In this document: positions 1 to 12,050 of the stretch, piece after piece
How positions within the stretch are numbered: the first letter of the stretch is position 1
Layout: each line of letters opens with the position of its first letter
Assembly: GCF_031755915.1 (NCBI RefSeq)
Contig: NC_083379.1
Span: 24,924,001-24,988,000, forward strand
DNA from: Ziziphus jujuba
Taxonomy: Eukaryota; Streptophyta; Magnoliopsida; Rosales; Rhamnaceae
Direction of reading: 5' to 3'
Length of the DNA: 64,000 bases
The notes under the pieces: generated by a model
Told to the model about the DNA's origin: nothing
The model's input: the letters and a program-made list of their open reading frames with translations, nothing else
Database searches by the model: none
Translations under genes and position numbers: made by a program

Positions 1-551
1 GATGATGCACACACCCCCACGCATTGTTTGAAGTTAGGTGCGTGAAGCCCACTGGAGCCACTTTGGGTGCTGCATGTGGGTGCGTGCGGCAACCTTCAAT
101 GGTGGTCCTCCTTTGTGTTTTGCATCTACCCCTAGTGTTGGTTTATCAAAATTTAGCTTCAACTAGCATAAAAAAACGATGAGCAACAACATATATAGTT
201 TTTTCTCGTGTACTTTTACATATTTTTTCAATAAATCTTAATTTACATATAAAATTTCAAATAAAAAGAGACAAATAAATCAATCAAGGAGAAACCTAAT
301 CTTATGATTAGCCTCCTTGTTGCATCAAAAAAAAAATAATAATAATTACAAGCAAAAATCTACCATGAATTAAGGCCAAAAGCAAATCATTCCTTTATAC
401 TAAAAAAAATTATAAATAACATGAATCATAGATTCCTAGGTACCATGTAGCTATTATACATCACATATACATGAAAAATAAAATAGTAAAAAGAAAAAAT
501 GAATTCGATTTATCACACACCAATTCAATCTGAAGCTTTGATACCAATTTT
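1..551. other. Unassigned sequence left of a Copia-type LTR
   Basis: No reading frame or domain is recognisable. If the LTR at 552-1015 is the 5' LTR of a minus-strand element, this stretch should be its untranslated leader, but no gag similarity is visible. The first 150 bases are less AT-rich than the rest. Confidence 0.3.
535..546 (-). other. Possible primer-binding site (tRNA-Met type)
   Basis: On the minus strand this reads TGGTATCAAAGC, one base different from the TGGTATCAGAGC site used by most plant Copia elements. It lies five bases inside the LTR end at 552. The spacing suggests a 5' LTR, but the match could be chance in AT-rich DNA. Confidence 0.4.
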
Positions 552-1015
552 TGGAATCATGCATACAACAAAAACCGGATCGAGATTGAATAAAGCATGT
601 GATAAACTAGTATTATTATGCATTAAATTTTACTAACCTTTTGTGCAGGACCTTGCAAGCTATTCTAGCTGCAATAGATCACTGTGTGGGCACCCCTGAT
701 TACTAGAAACAAGAAGGCTCAAAGGTTTTATTTTTCTGTTTAGGTTTACCATTGAGGATTTTAGAATCTGGAAACTAAAACTACAAAAACTCTGTGTATG
801 GAGGCTCTTTAGAGAGCAGCCTATTTGTAGACTCCAAACTCTAGTTTCTCAAGATTTCCTAATAGCTTTGGGCCCAACAAATGGGCTGCACTTTTCTCTA
901 AACAATTAGTTAATTGACTTTTTCACTTTGTTAGCTAATTTGGTAATCCTAAGGCCCATTATTAATCAAAGCTCCTGATAATGGATTAGGTTGCTCCAAG
1001 AGCATAAATCCAACA
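552..1015 (-). repeat. Copia-type LTR, isolated (about 464 bp)
   Basis: On the minus strand it begins TGTTGGATTTATGCT and ends GCATGATTCCA, the TG...CA ends of an LTR. A TATA-like TACAAATAGG is at about 819-835. No pol sequence accompanies it. The flanks atttt (547-551) and attta (1016-1020) nearly match, so a solo LTR is possible, but the adjacent PBS-like site argues for the 5' LTR of a decayed element extending left. Confidence 0.5.
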
Positions 1016-1681
1016 ATTTATGAAATAAATTTTAATTTTACTATGGAGAATGTTGTTGAAGGTGATGAGAGATCTCATGGTAGTTGTGAATTGCAAATTC
1101 TAAATTATTTGGTAGTAGATCTGATGGTAGCTGGGAATTGTAAACTCTAAATGACTTAGAAGCATGAGGCCTCTAATAAAATTTTTATATAGTCTCCTCA
1201 TTTTTAAAAAGTAGTTTTGGTTTATTGAAGTGGAGCAAACAAGCTTTATTTGTTTGAAAGGAGAAAAAAAAGAGAAGAAAATACTCCACCTTTTCTCTTA
1301 TTTTATCTACAATTCATTGATACCCTGTGTAAATAGTCAGGGCATGACATGTCTTGTTTTATAGCTAAATCTAGCTATTTTTATGTATTTTACTTTTTTT
1401 CTAAACTATTTTTAGGACTTTTCTGGTAAGAACTATTCCTTAGTACTTTAGAGTGACACAATTATTTAAGTATTGATTATTTATCACTAGTACTATTGAT
1501 TATCAATTGAATCATTTCTAATATTATAATTACTAAATTACTAATTGATACCGTTTAATTACATATTGATTTTTTTATATTCTTAAATTCTAATTTAGAA
1601 AAGTAAAGTTTTCAAACAATTACTAATTGAAAGCATTGGTAATGATCAATGGTGACGACGAATAGAATATTTCAACTAAAA
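1016..1681. other. AT-rich spacer without recognisable features
   Basis: No open frame or repeat structure is seen. It is the left flank of the Ale-like Copia insertion; the ttgta at 1682-1686 is that element's left target-site duplication. Confidence 0.5.
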
Positions 1682-1686
1682 TTGTA

Positions 1687-1919
1687 TAAAATAACTTAAA
1701 CAAGTTATGAGAATGAAAATATCATTATATTATTCATTAACATCAGTGGGTTTTAAATATACAAATGTAGATGAAGAGTACAACTAACAGATCATCATAA
1801 AATAATTTTGAATACAAGTAAATCCCGAAAACTATGTGATAAAGATAATAAGATAGATAGTTTGAATACAAGAAATAGTTAGTTAGTTAGTTATAGTGGT
1901 TGCAGAAGGATCACTGATA
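1687..1919 (-). repeat. 3' LTR of the Ale-like element (233 bp)
   Basis: Its right 93 bases (about 1827-1919) match 12051-12143, including shared runs such as tttgaatacaagaaatagtt. The minus strand upstream is a polypurine tract (TTTGAGGGGGC, about 1920-1930). It starts at 1687, directly after TSD ttgta. Confidence 0.8.
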
Positions 1920-3480
1920 TGCCCCCTCAAACTTGGCAGGCAAGGAAGAACACAAAGTTTGGACCATAGAAACTCAAGTCTTTGGTGAGGTAAAGGTTTT
2001 GTAAGACCATCAGCAAGCTGATCGTTGCTGCTTACATGAGATACTCGTAGTGAACCAGCAACTACTTGTTCTCAGACAAAATGAAAGTCAATTCCAACGT
2101 GCTTCATTTTTTAATGGAAAATTGGATTAGCACACAAATATGTTATGTTGACATTATCACAATAGATGGTAGGAGAAGTGGAAGAATGGATTTGAAGTTC
2201 TTTCAAAAGAGAAAGTAGCCACCATAATTCTGATGTTGTGTTGGCTACAGCTCTATATTCCGCTTCAGTTGATGAGTGTGAGATAGATCTTTGTTTTTTC
2301 GAAGACCAAGATATAGGATTGCCACCTAGAAACATAAGGTAACCAGTGGTGGACGTTCAGTCATCATGATTTCCTGCCCAGTTAGCATCATAATAAGCAT
2401 GAAGAGATGGAGGATTGTTGCGATGAAAGAATAATAGCAAAGTACTTGCTTGATGGAAGTCCAATGAGTCATAGTGGGGCAATGCATAAACTGAGAAAGC
2501 TTGTTAACTGCAAAACTTATATCTGGTAGAGTGAATGAAAGATATTGAAGACTTTCGACCACTTGGCGATACTGTGTTGCATTTGTAGGTTAGGACCCGT
2601 CAGAGAAAGTGAGAGATTGAGTTGCAGACATTGGAGATGCCATAGGTTTTGCATCAGTCATGTTGGTTTTTTTCCAAAAGATCAGAATATATTTCTGCTG
2701 GCTAAGAAAGAGACCATGTTTGCTAGGCAGAACCTACACACCTAGAAAATAATTTAAATCACCCAAGTCCTTTAAAGAAAACCTTTGAGAGAGAGAATGA
2801 ACAAATCGTTGCATAAGTGAGGAATAGTTGCCAGTAAGAATGATATCATCTACATAGACAAGAACATAGAGAAGCTAACTAGCCTTACTATAAATGAACA
2901 GAAAGGCATCAGATTGACACTTGACAAAGCCGAAAGAGATGAGAAAAGCCTTCAATTCGTTATACAAGGTTCGTGGAGCTTGTTTCAAACCATATATGGC
3001 CTTCTTGAGCCTACACAAATGAGATGGTTTGTTTTGATCAATAAACCTAGGAGGTTTAGACATATAGACTTCTTCATGTAGAGTACCATTTAGGAATGCA
3101 TTATTGATATCCAGTTGCTTAAAAGGCCAATTTTGGGATAAGACAACACTAAGAACAAGTCTAGCCTTTGCTGGCTTGATTACTGGGCTGAAGGTATCAG
3201 AGAAATCAATACTAGGACGTTGATGCAAGTCCTTTGCCACAAGATCAGCTTTATATTTATTTAGAAAACCATCTAGGTTTCGTTTGATATAGAAAACCCA
3301 TTTACAGCGAACAACATTTTTTGTATCAGAGGATGAAACAAGGTCCCAAGTGTTATTACGTAAGAGAGCTTCATATTCTAAAGACTTGGCAATGTGCCAT
3401 TCAAGGGACTGAAGAGCTTGAGTAGGCTTCCTCGGTTCTGAAACAAAACTATTGGAACTATGAGTAGCTAGGAAAAAATC
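1920..3480 (-). pseudogene. Reverse transcriptase and RNase H of the Ale-like element
   Basis: Reading leftward, the order is an RT fragment with LDINNAFLNGTLHEEVYM and YGLKQAP (2875-3240); an in-frame TAG just before the catalytic YVDD (2845-2856); a connection segment with [16 protein letters not shown] (2326-2562); and RNase H with SSTEAEYRAVAN and YCDN (2111-2335). The frame then runs, with another stop, to the polypurine tract near 1920 (wording such as DQLADGLTKPLP). The protein would copy element RNA into DNA. Several stops and frame changes inactivate it. Confidence 0.85.
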
Positions 3481-5100
3481 ATGAATTTTCTTGGTTTAAA
3501 AATCATATTCAATGATCTGGTACGCGTGGGGTGCTATTGGGTGGGTTGAGGAATAACAAGAGATGGGTGTGGAGATGAGGCAGAACGAGGTGGCACACGG
3601 GTAGGTGTTTTAAGGAAGCAACCAGTGTGTTTGGTAGATGGGTCACAGGCAAATAAAGACTTTTCATTGGAGTAATTATCTATAGAGAAGACCTGGTTAT
3701 GTGAACATGAAGTGGGCTCAAGAGAACTAACACTTTTAGTATAGGAAGAGCACATGAACAAGGAATTTTTTGAATGGGCCAAGAAACTTTATTGGATAAT
3801 GTTCCATGTGAATAGAAGTCACCAACAGGAGTAGTAAAATCCTGTAAGAGTGCATGAGAAGTGGACCCCACGGGTTGACCTTGAATATTGGAGGAGGATA
3901 GAGACGTGTGAGGTGAAGAAACTTGTGAGGGGGTAGATAGCTGCTCTTGTTTGGAGTTTATAGTGTTTTTGTTGGAAAAGGAGTGTGAGAGCATTGGAAT
4001 TAAATAATGAGGAGAAAGAGATGAGATGGGATCGGTGGTGTGGATAGAGTTAGGAAGACGTGTAGATAAAGAAGTGTAGGGAAAGATAGACTCAAAGAAT
4101 CTCACATGCGTAAATATGAAAATTTTATTATGGAGGACATCAAATCAACGATACCCACTTTGATTTAGTGGGTAACCTAGAAATATGCAAGGTCGAGAAG
4201 GAGGTTCAAGTTTATGACTGCTATAAGGTTTTAACCAGGGAAAACAGAGACATCCAAAAGCTTTAAGACAAGTATAATTAGGAGGTTTGTGAAATAGTTT
4301 TTGAAAAGATGAAATATTTTGGAGGGCCAGTGTAGGAAGTCTACTAATAAGATAGACGGCAGTGGTGAATGCATGAGTCCAGAATTTAGTTGGTAGACAA
4401 GCTTTGGAAAGAAGAGACATGCCAATTTCTCTAATGTGTCTATGTCTACGTTTTGTAAAACCATTTTATTCTGGTGTGTGTGGAGTGGTGAGAAAATGGT
4501 TAATACTAGGATTAGTAAAAAAATATTTTAATTCTAAAAATTCACCATCATTATCAGAATATAAGTAAATAATTGGAGTTTGAAAAAAATTTTCAACAGT
4601 ATTTTTAAATTTAATGAAGATAGAAGTAACCTCAGATTTGAACTTCATTGGAAATAACCATGTCAAGTGTGTGAAATGATCAACAAACAATACATAATAT
4701 TTAAATCCATCAAAAGAACAAAAATAGAGGTTGGACGCTAAACATCTGAATATAATAATTGAAGAGGTTTTGAACTTGACATAGAAGAAATTCCAAAAGG
4801 TAATTTATGAGACTTATTACATAAACATGAAGTGCAGTGAAATTTATTGAAAGACGAAACTGGCAAGACTTGAGAAGAAACTAAATGATGAAGAGTCTTA
4901 TTAGATGGATGTCCTAAGCAATGATGCCATTCTTGAAGGGAAGCAGATTGACAGAGAAAGACTGTTGGAGATGGAGACAAGGAAGAGAAAGAAGATGGCC
5001 ATTGGTAGGTTCCACCCTTATGCAGACCTTTGAAAAGTATTACTCCCGTCGTTATGTCCTTCACAAGAAAACAATTTGGTAAGAATTCCATAGAAACATT
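3481..5100 (-). pseudogene. Integrase and linker of the Ale-like element
   Basis: The HHCC zinc-binding domain is present at 4738-5091 (HHCLGHPS ... CTSC). The core follows at 4466-4690 with DHFTHLTW and SDNDGEF, then a C-terminal part at 4145-4420 (ISRLPTLALQ, FGCLCFPWLKPYSSHKL, FLGYPLNQSGYR). Around 4450-4475 a stop interrupts the frame, and the position of the catalytic glutamate appears to read lysine (GFTKRRHR). 3534-4105 is a Ser/Pro/Thr-rich linker before the RT. The enzyme would be inactive as read. Confidence 0.8.
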
Positions 5101-6005
5101 GTTAGTTTGGCATAAATTTTAAACTGAAATTAAATTCCTCTTCATTGTAGGAACATAAAGGATCTCAGGAAGCAAGAAGGTTTTATTTCGAGTAAATAAT
5201 CGAGAAGTGCCTGTATGTGTAATAGAAAGTTTGGTACCATTTCCCACAACTATTTCATCGGTGCCATTATAGTCAGAGTGAATAGCTAAATTTTGGAGAT
5301 CATTTGCAACATGGTGAGAAGCATCGGAGTTAAGCAGTCAGTTTGGAAGAGAAGATGGTGTGGGTAAAAGATCATTGCTGGATTGATGTCCTGAGTAAAA
5401 GGCTTGTGGTTGTCGTGGTCTAGAATTATATTTATGTGGTGATGAGGTGTGCTGCCATGGGTGACAAAAAGAAGGACAATATGTGGTTGAATGTCCCTGT
5501 TGGTCACATAGTTGACACTTCCACCTATAAATACTAAATCGTCTGAAACTAGCAGTGGTTCCTAAACAATTTTGTCTTGAACCAGTAGAGCCAGAAATAT
5601 TTGTAGTTTGTCTAGTTGCAGAAAAAAAATTTCAAGGTGGCTTCCCAGTTCAATTAGCCACATTGACATGAATGGAGGTATCAACAGCTTGTGATTCAGA
5701 CCGGTGCAAATATGTAGCATGTTCCACTAATTGTTCATACAATTCTGGAAAAGGAATGAAGGTATCTCAAGTGCGAAATGCTGTAAAGATGTCCTTGAGA
5801 TCGGGAGAGAGACCATTGATGATGTATAAAATAACTTCATCATTATCAATTGGAGACCCAAGAAGTGCATATTCATCAGTGGCACTTTTGATGTCTTGTA
5901 AATACTCAGTGACAGATTTGGAGCCTTGGGGACGAATTAAGCGTTCATGTAGTCCGAAGAATTCAAGAACGTGATGGTCTCGCGAAAGACAGCCAATGTG
6001 GTCCA
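5101..6005 (-). pseudogene. gag C-terminal part, zinc knuckle and protease of the Ale-like element
   Basis: The gag segment at 5767-6005 contains KSVTEYLQDIKSATDEYALL and NGLSPDLKDI. A CCHC knuckle follows at about 5475-5520 (CQLCDQQGHSTTYC). The protease site at about 5310-5340 reads NSDASHHV where Copia proteases have D-S/T-G/A-SHH, so the catalytic aspartate is lost, and a TGA stop sits just before it. The gag is interrupted at 6005/6006 by the nested Tnt1-like element and resumes at 11642. Confidence 0.75.
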
Positions 6006-6488
6006 TGTTGTGGTTCTCTGACCACTTTAGAGAAGAAATATGAGAAGAAAAATAGAAAGAATTCTATTACTCTCTTGGAAATAGAATACAAAAATAAAAA
6101 CTTCTCTCGTGGAGGATTCTCACGTGGAACCTCTCTCTACACTGTCAAATTCTCTCTGGAATTGCTCACTCTTCTCTCAAGCTCTCTCTGGAACTTAAAC
6201 ACTCTCTCTCTCTCGGAGTTTACTCTCAATACTCCTCACTTGCGATGATATTGAGCTTGCTCTCTTGGCTTGAACACAATGGGATGGAGCCTATTTATAA
6301 GCTTACAAATTCGGTGCATGTCCTCCATTGTCAACCTCTTCTGATGTTCAGCACCGGCCTTCTGACATTGCCCATAATTGTTGAGCAAGTTGGAGTTCGT
6401 TGTTAAATGCATCAATGGCCATTGTCAAAAATGGTGGCTGAGTAGTCTTCACACTGTCAGTGCAGTGGTGGTGCGGTTGGACTTCACA
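6006..6488 (-). repeat. 3' LTR of the Tnt1-like element
   Basis: On the minus strand it starts TGTGAAGTCC and ends ACCACAACA. It pairs with 11162-11641. A TATA box, TATAAATA on the minus strand, lies at 6292-6299 and is also present in the other LTR at 11446-11453. CT-rich repeats fill the middle. Confidence 0.9.
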
Positions 6489-6501
6489 ATTCTCCCCCTC
6501 C
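6489..6501 (-). other. Polypurine tract of the Tnt1-like element
   Basis: The minus strand reads GGAGGGGGAGAAT immediately before the 3' LTR. This is the expected primer for plus-strand DNA synthesis. Confidence 0.8.
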
Positions 6502-6524
6502 AGTCGCATTTTAAAAAATAATGG

Positions 6525-8513
6525 TCATCTACCATCCATTCCAGCTATGTCTCTGCACAGCTTTAGCTTCTCTTGAGCAACAACTTTTGTTAGCATGTCT
6601 GCTGGATTCTTTTTTGTGTGGAACTTCATCAGTTTCAGTAACTGTTGATCTATTACTTCGCGTATCCAATGATAGCAGATGTCAATGTGCTTTGTACAGG
6701 AATGATACATTGAGTTTTTGCTCAAATCCATGGCACTTTGGTTATCACAATGTATCTTGTAGTCTTCTTGCTTGATGCCCAATTCTGTGAGAAAATGTTT
6801 TAACCACAACATTTCCTTACCCGCTTCCACTGCGGGAATGTACTCTGCTTCAGTAGTGGATAACGCAACACACTTCTGCAATCTTGACTGCCATGACACA
6901 GCTCCCCCCGCAAAAGTGTAGAGATAACCTGATGTAGACTTTCTATTATCAAGGTCTTCGGCCATATCTGCATCTGTATAGCCTTCTAAGATTGGATCAC
7001 CTCCCCCGTAGCACAAGCACAGCTTCGATGTACCTTTAAGATACCTGAGAATCCATTTGACTGCTTCCCAGTGTTTCTTTCCAGGATTTGAAAGAAATCT
7101 GCTCACAACACCTACTGCGTGAGCAATGTCTGGTCTGGTACACACCATTGCATACATCAGACTTCCTACCGCTGAAGAATATGGTACTGAAGCCATCTCC
7201 TCTATCTCTTCTTTGGATGAAGGGCACAATCTCTTGCTCAACTTGAAATGATTTGCAAGTGGAATGCTGACCGGTTTGGCTTTATCCATGTTGAATCTCT
7301 TTATCACCCGTTCAACATACTTCTCTTGAGATAGCCATAACCTTCTATTCTTCTTGTCTCGGATTATTTGCATTCCTAAAATTTGTTGAGCTGGTCCTAA
7401 GTCTTTCATATCAAAGGACTTAGACAATTCTTTCTTCAGCTGACTAATCTTCATTGCATCTTGTCCAACGATCAACATGTCGTCCACATATAGCAAAAGT
7501 GCAATGAAGTTTCCACCTGAAAATTTTTGAATATAAACACACTGGTCTGCTGCAGGCCTTTTATAGCCTTGACTCACCATAAACGAGTCAAACTTCTTGT
7601 ACCATTGTCTTGGTGCTTGCTTGAGGCCATACAAGCTCTTCTTCAGCTTGCATATGAGGTTTTCTTTCCCTGAAACCTCAAATCCTTCTGGCTGCTCCAT
7701 ATAGATTTCCTCATGTAAATCACCGTGAAGAAATACTGTCTTCACATCCATCTGTTCAAGCTCTAGGTTTAGACTTGCTACTAAACCAAAAATTACTCGA
7801 ATTGAAGTCATTTTTACCACTGGTGAAACAATCTCATCAAAGTCAATTCCTTTCTTCTGAAGAAATTCTTTAACCACCAATCGAGCTTTGTGTTTCACCA
7901 CCTTTCCGCTGCCATCTTTCTTGAGCTTGAACAACCATTTCTTCTTTAGTGGCTTCTTTCCTGTTGGAAGCTCAACCAACTCATAAGTATGATTTTTCTG
8001 CAAGGATTCCATCTCAACTTGCATTGCTTGCAGCCACTTTTCCTTCTCTTGATGAGAAACAGCTTCCCGGAAACTCTCTGGCTCCCCCTCTTCAGTAAGC
8101 AGAATATACTCATATTCTAGCGATCTCTTTGATGGAATTTGGCCTCGCTCAGATCTCTGAACTTGTATACCACTAGTTTCAGGAGGTGTACCATCATCTG
8201 ACCGCTGTGATGGCCCTGCAGCTGCTTGAGAAGATTGAGTCTCCCCCTGCTCAATATCCCCTTCTTCCTCCTGGTCTGCTTCTGGTATATCTTCATGCAC
8301 CTCATTATCCTCTGTGACTATTTGTGCTGGTGCTGGATTAAGACCAAAATTCTTGGTACTAGAACTACAATTAGGAGACTTTCTGGGCTTTTCAATGTCT
8401 TCTATTGTCTGGTTTTCATGGAATACTACATCCCTGCTTCTAATAAGTTTCTTTGTTTTTGGGTCCCATAACCTGTATCTGAATTCTTCATCTCCATATC
8501 CTATAAAGATTCA
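6525..8513 (-). pseudogene. Reverse transcriptase and RNase H of the Tnt1-like element, long open frame
   Basis: One frame stays open from just after a TGA at 8511-8513 down to 6525, about 660 codons. It holds the end of the integrase (FIGYGDEEFRYRLWDP), an acidic linker, then RT with MDVKTVFLHGDLHEEIYM, YGLKQAPRQWY and the catalytic YVDD, and RNase H with YTDADMA, STTEAEYI and HCDNQSA. It ends near the polypurine tract with NPADMLTKVV. The wording is very close to tobacco Tnt1 as I remember it. No ATG needs to start this frame, because in the intact element it belongs to one polyprotein. This is the best-preserved part of the element. Confidence 0.9.
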
Positions 8514-9676
8514 TGGAGTAGATCTTGCATTGAGCTTCTGTCTGAGCTCCTTGGATACATGTACATAAGCTAAACAACCAAACACTCTTAAATGAGAGTA
8601 GGAGGGAATCTTACCCGACCACACTTTCTTCGAAACTTCAAAATTCAACGGTACTGACGGTGATCTATTGATTAAATAGCAGGCGACACGAATAGCTTCT
8701 CCCCAGAATGGCTTTGGCAGCTTAGCCATACTAATCATACTTCTAACCTTTTCCATAATGCTTCGGTTCATTCTTTCAGCTATTCCATTATGTTGTGGGG
8801 TGCGAGGGACCGTCTTCTCATGTCGAATGCCATGTCTTCTGTAGTAGGCATCGAACTCCTTGGAAGTATACTCACCTCCATTATCTGAGCGGAGACATTC
8901 AGCTTCTTTCCTATTTCATGCTCTACCATGGTATAAAACAGTTTGAAGTAATCCAAAACCTAGTCCTTTGTCTTCAAGAAATATACCCATACCTTCCGAG
9001 AAGCATCATCAATGAAGGTCAGGAAATACTTGTTGCCACCTAATGATTCCACCTCCATGGGACCACAAACATCAGAGTGCACTAGACTGAGCAACTCTGA
9101 TCTTCTCGTTGCAGAACAACTGAAGGATACTCTATGTTGCTTACCAAACAAGCAGTGATTACAAGGATCTAGCATAGCATCCTTGCAAACAGTGATAAGC
9201 TTCTTCCTTGCCAAAGTGGACAATCATTTTTCACTCATGTGACCGAGTCTCTGGTGCCACAAATTTTGAGATGCCTCTCCTTCTGCAATATTGAGGCTAT
9301 CTGCACATATCTTCACATGAGTTTTGTACAACGTTCCACAAATATGTCCTCGGGCAACAACTATGGCACCTTTCGTCATTTTCCATGTGCCTTTGCTGAA
9401 GTAATTGTCATAGCCTTGCTTGTCTAAGGCTACTCCCGAAAGTAGATTAAGCAGAAGATCTGGAACATGACGGACATCCTTCAAATTGATTGTACAACCA
9501 ACATTCATTTTTACCTGAATATCACCAGTTCCCATAATTTTTACGAAACTGGAATTTCCCATCTTTACCGTACCAAAGTCTCCTGCTTTGTACGTTTTGA
9601 AGAAATCTCTGTGTGGAGTGACATGGTAGGATGCTGCAGTATCGACTACCCACTAACATCTTGGGTTGATATATGA
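8514..9676 (-). pseudogene. Protease and integrase of the Tnt1-like element
   Basis: Protease wording DTAASYHVTP lies near 9620-9650. The GAG-pre-integrase and zinc domain follow with LWHQRLGHMSEK and CNHCLFGKQHRVSF; then the core with SDVCGPM, FIDDASRKVWVYFLKTK and DNGGEYTSKEFDAY; then PQHNGIAERMNRS with the catalytic glutamate. Lesions seen: a stop at 9224-9226, a stop at 8960-8962, a one-base frameshift near 8895-8905, and the stop at 8511-8513. The key acidic residues are retained. Confidence 0.85.
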
Positions 9677-10538
9677 AGGCATGTCTTTTCTTCGGTGGAG
9701 CAGAGCGCCACTTCTCCTGTAACAGTGACTAGTGTCTCTTCATCCTTCTTCAGTTGATTACCTTGGAGTCTCTGCTCTCTCAACAATTTTTTGCAGTTCT
9801 TCTTCATGTGACCCTCCAGGCCACAATGATAGCACTTATATGATGATTTTCTACCGTCTGTAGATCTGCCTCTGCTCTTGCTCCTGCCTCTCCCCCTATC
9901 TCGACCACCTATTTGTTGTCTTCCTCTCTCTGTGACGAGGGCATGTGACTAATCCATGCCAATGTCCTTTCTCCTGGCCTCTTCATTAAATAGGGCATCC
10001 TTAACCATAGACATAGTAAGTTTACCATTCGGGACCGAATTGCTGAGAGAGACTACCAATGTCTCCCAACTGTCTGGAAGAGAGCTTAGAAATAGGAGGG
10101 CCTGATCCTCATCCCCTAGTTGATAATCCACAGCAGATAGTTGATTTACCAAGCTCTGAAACTCACTGGTATGCTCGGCTACAGAAGTTCCACTCTATAA
10201 TTTTAGATTTACCAATCGCTTAAGCAACAGGGCTTTGTTCCGAGTAGTCTTGGCCTGGTATATGTCCTCCAATTTTGTCAAGAGGGCATATGCATCCGTT
10301 TCTTCGCTACATAATGGAAGACACTATGGTCGAGCCATTGCCTGATCTGACCAATCGTTTTCTTGTTTAATTTCTTCCATTCTGCTTTTTTGCTGGGATC
10401 GGGATTTTCTCCTTTAGCTTCTATAGGATCAAATAGATCCTTACAATTGAGGAGATCTTTCATCCGAGGTCTCAAAAGTGTATAATTTGTGGCAATGAGC
10501 TTAACCATAGCTCCCGAAGATGATTCTTCCATTGACAT
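9677..10538 (-). pseudogene. gag of the Tnt1-like element
   Basis: The probable start ATG is at 10538 (MSMEESSSGAMVKL). The capsid-like wording LLRPRMKDLLNCKDLFDPIE precedes a frameshift near 10290, and the rest follows at 9949-10152 (LSSLPDSWETLVVSLSNS). A CCHC zinc knuckle, CYHCGLEGHMKKNC, is at 9793-9834. A TAG stop near 9950 separates the capsid part from the basic, zinc-knuckle part. The product would coat and bind element RNA. Confidence 0.8.
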
Positions 10539-11147
10539 TGTGGCTTGACCAAAAAATGGAGCTGAATTTGGAAAAACGGAGTTAACCGTTGTGTCCGGAA
10601 TGGCCGAAAATGGTGGACTTGACTCTTCCAGGGTCAAAATATAATTACCAGAAATTTTGGAGCAAAAATGTAATTTCACAAAAATTCTGGATCAACCTGT
10701 AAATACAGAAACTACAGGGGTCAATCTGTAATTTCCAACAATTTAGGGGTTGTTCTATAATTTCAAAAACTTCGATGTCGTGGCAGATTGTGTTGACGTG
10801 CCAACAAATGGCAGATGACATGGCGATTACGTGGTTGATGACGTGTCGGGTCGCGTGGCAGAGGACGTGGCTAAGTGCGATAAAGTGTCTGCTGACGTGG
10901 TCATCTTCAACCTCTAGACGGCGCGTGCAGCGTGTGAGGCGCGTGATCTGCTGCAAAAAATTTCAGACGGCACGTGCGGGAGTGTTAGGCTCGTCGTTTC
11001 TCTCCGACGAACTTGGTTGTTCTCCTCTTGTCGAGTACTTTCAGCTGGTATTGTCAAAATTATTGATTTGAACAAATTTTTAAAACACCAACTTGAAGAA
11101 CAGAAGCTCTGTTTCTTCAAATTTTGAACCCAAGCTCTCAACCTGGA
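10539..11147 (-). other. Untranslated leader of the Tnt1-like element, with an ACGTG motif cluster
   Basis: This lies between the PBS and the gag start. It is unusually GC-rich for the window around 10770-10990 and holds many copies of a gacgtg/acgtgg word on the plus strand (about 10794, 10826, 10838, 10852, 10865 and 10892). No coding function is apparent. Confidence 0.6.
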
Positions 11148-11159
11148 GCTCTGATACCA
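11148..11159 (-). other. Primer-binding site of the Tnt1-like element (tRNA-Met)
   Basis: The minus strand reads TGGTATCAGAGC, two bases from the LTR end at 11162. This is the standard Copia match to the 3' end of initiator tRNA-Met. Confidence 0.9.
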
Positions 11160-11161
11160 CT

Positions 11162-11641
11162 TGTTGTGGTTCTATGACCACTTTAGAGAAGAAATATGAG
11201 AAGAAAAATAAAAAGAATTCTATTACTCTCTTGGAAATAGAATAAAAAAATAAAAACTTCTTTCGTGGAGGATTCTCACGTAGAACATCTCTCTACACTG
11301 TCAAATTCTCTCTGGAATTGCTCCCTCTTCTCTCAAGCTCTCTCTGGAACTTAAACACTCTCTCTCTTGGAGTTTACTCTCAATACTCCTCACTTGGGAT
11401 GATATTGAGCTTGCTCTCTTGGCTTGCATGCAACGGGATGGAGCCTATTTATAGGCTTACAAATCGGTGCATGTCCTCCATTGTCAACCTCTTCTGATGT
11501 TCAGCACCGGCCTTCTGACATTGCCCACAATTGTTGAGCAAGTTGGTGTTCGGTGTTAAATGCAGCAATGGCCATTGTCAAAAATGGTGGCTGAGCAGTC
11601 TTCACACTGTCGATGCAGTGGTGGTGTGGCTGGACTTTACA
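11162..11641 (-). repeat. 5' LTR of the Tnt1-like element
   Basis: It matches 6006-6488 nearly throughout. On the minus strand it starts TGTAAAGTCC and ends ACCACAACA. TATAAATA on the minus strand at 11446-11453 is the likely promoter TATA box. Confidence 0.9.
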
Positions 11642-12036
11642 ATCCATGCTTCTCTGGAGGTTTTGCAAGAACCAACAAGATGAGAAATATCACTGAAGAG
11701 AGATGCCAGAATAGCTCCAAGTATCAGCTTGTCTTGCCGCACCCAAACATGATATTCAAGATTTTGAGAATTTTCAGACTGTGATATTTGTGGGCAAGGA
11801 ATCGTGCCATTAACAAAGCCATAAAGATCATAGCCAATAAGAACAGCATCAAATTGTACATACCATGGAAAATAAGTAGTTTCAGTGAGTTTGAGTGGCA
11901 CCTGTGTTGCTGTATTAATGAAAACCAGTGGCCTTGTGGAAAGGGATGGTTCGGTTACAATATTAATGGGTATTGTAGAAGAAGAAGTAAGAGATGCTGA
12001 AACAAATGAAGAAGAGAAAGAAGGTCAGCTAGCCAT
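11642..12036 (-). pseudogene. gag N-terminal part of the Ale-like element
   Basis: The ATG is at 12034-12036, but codon 4 is TGA (12025-12027). The same frame is then open to the insertion point, with Copia gag wording: PLKLTETTYFPWYVQFDAVL, IGYDLYGFVNGT, WVRQDKLILGAILASL and TSREAW. It is continued at 6005 on the other side of the nested element. The ATG stands only about 14 bases from the broken 5' LTR, so the leader and PBS have been lost. Confidence 0.8.
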
Positions 12037-12050
12037 TGGGAAGAAAAAAA

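Larger units (their letters stand above)
6006..11641 (-). mobile_element. Tnt1/Tork-like Ty1/copia retrotransposon nested in the Ale-like gag
   Basis: It has two similar LTRs of 483 and 480 bp, a PBS beside the right LTR, a polypurine tract beside the left LTR, and gag-protease-integrase-RT-RNase H in Copia order. The flanking 5-mers are gtcca (6001-6005) and atcca (11642-11646), a one-base-mismatched TSD. Across them the host gag reads on from a REAW motif, confirming insertion into that gene. The LTRs differ at roughly twenty positions by eye, so the insertion is not very recent. The coding region carries several stops and frameshifts. Confidence 0.92.
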
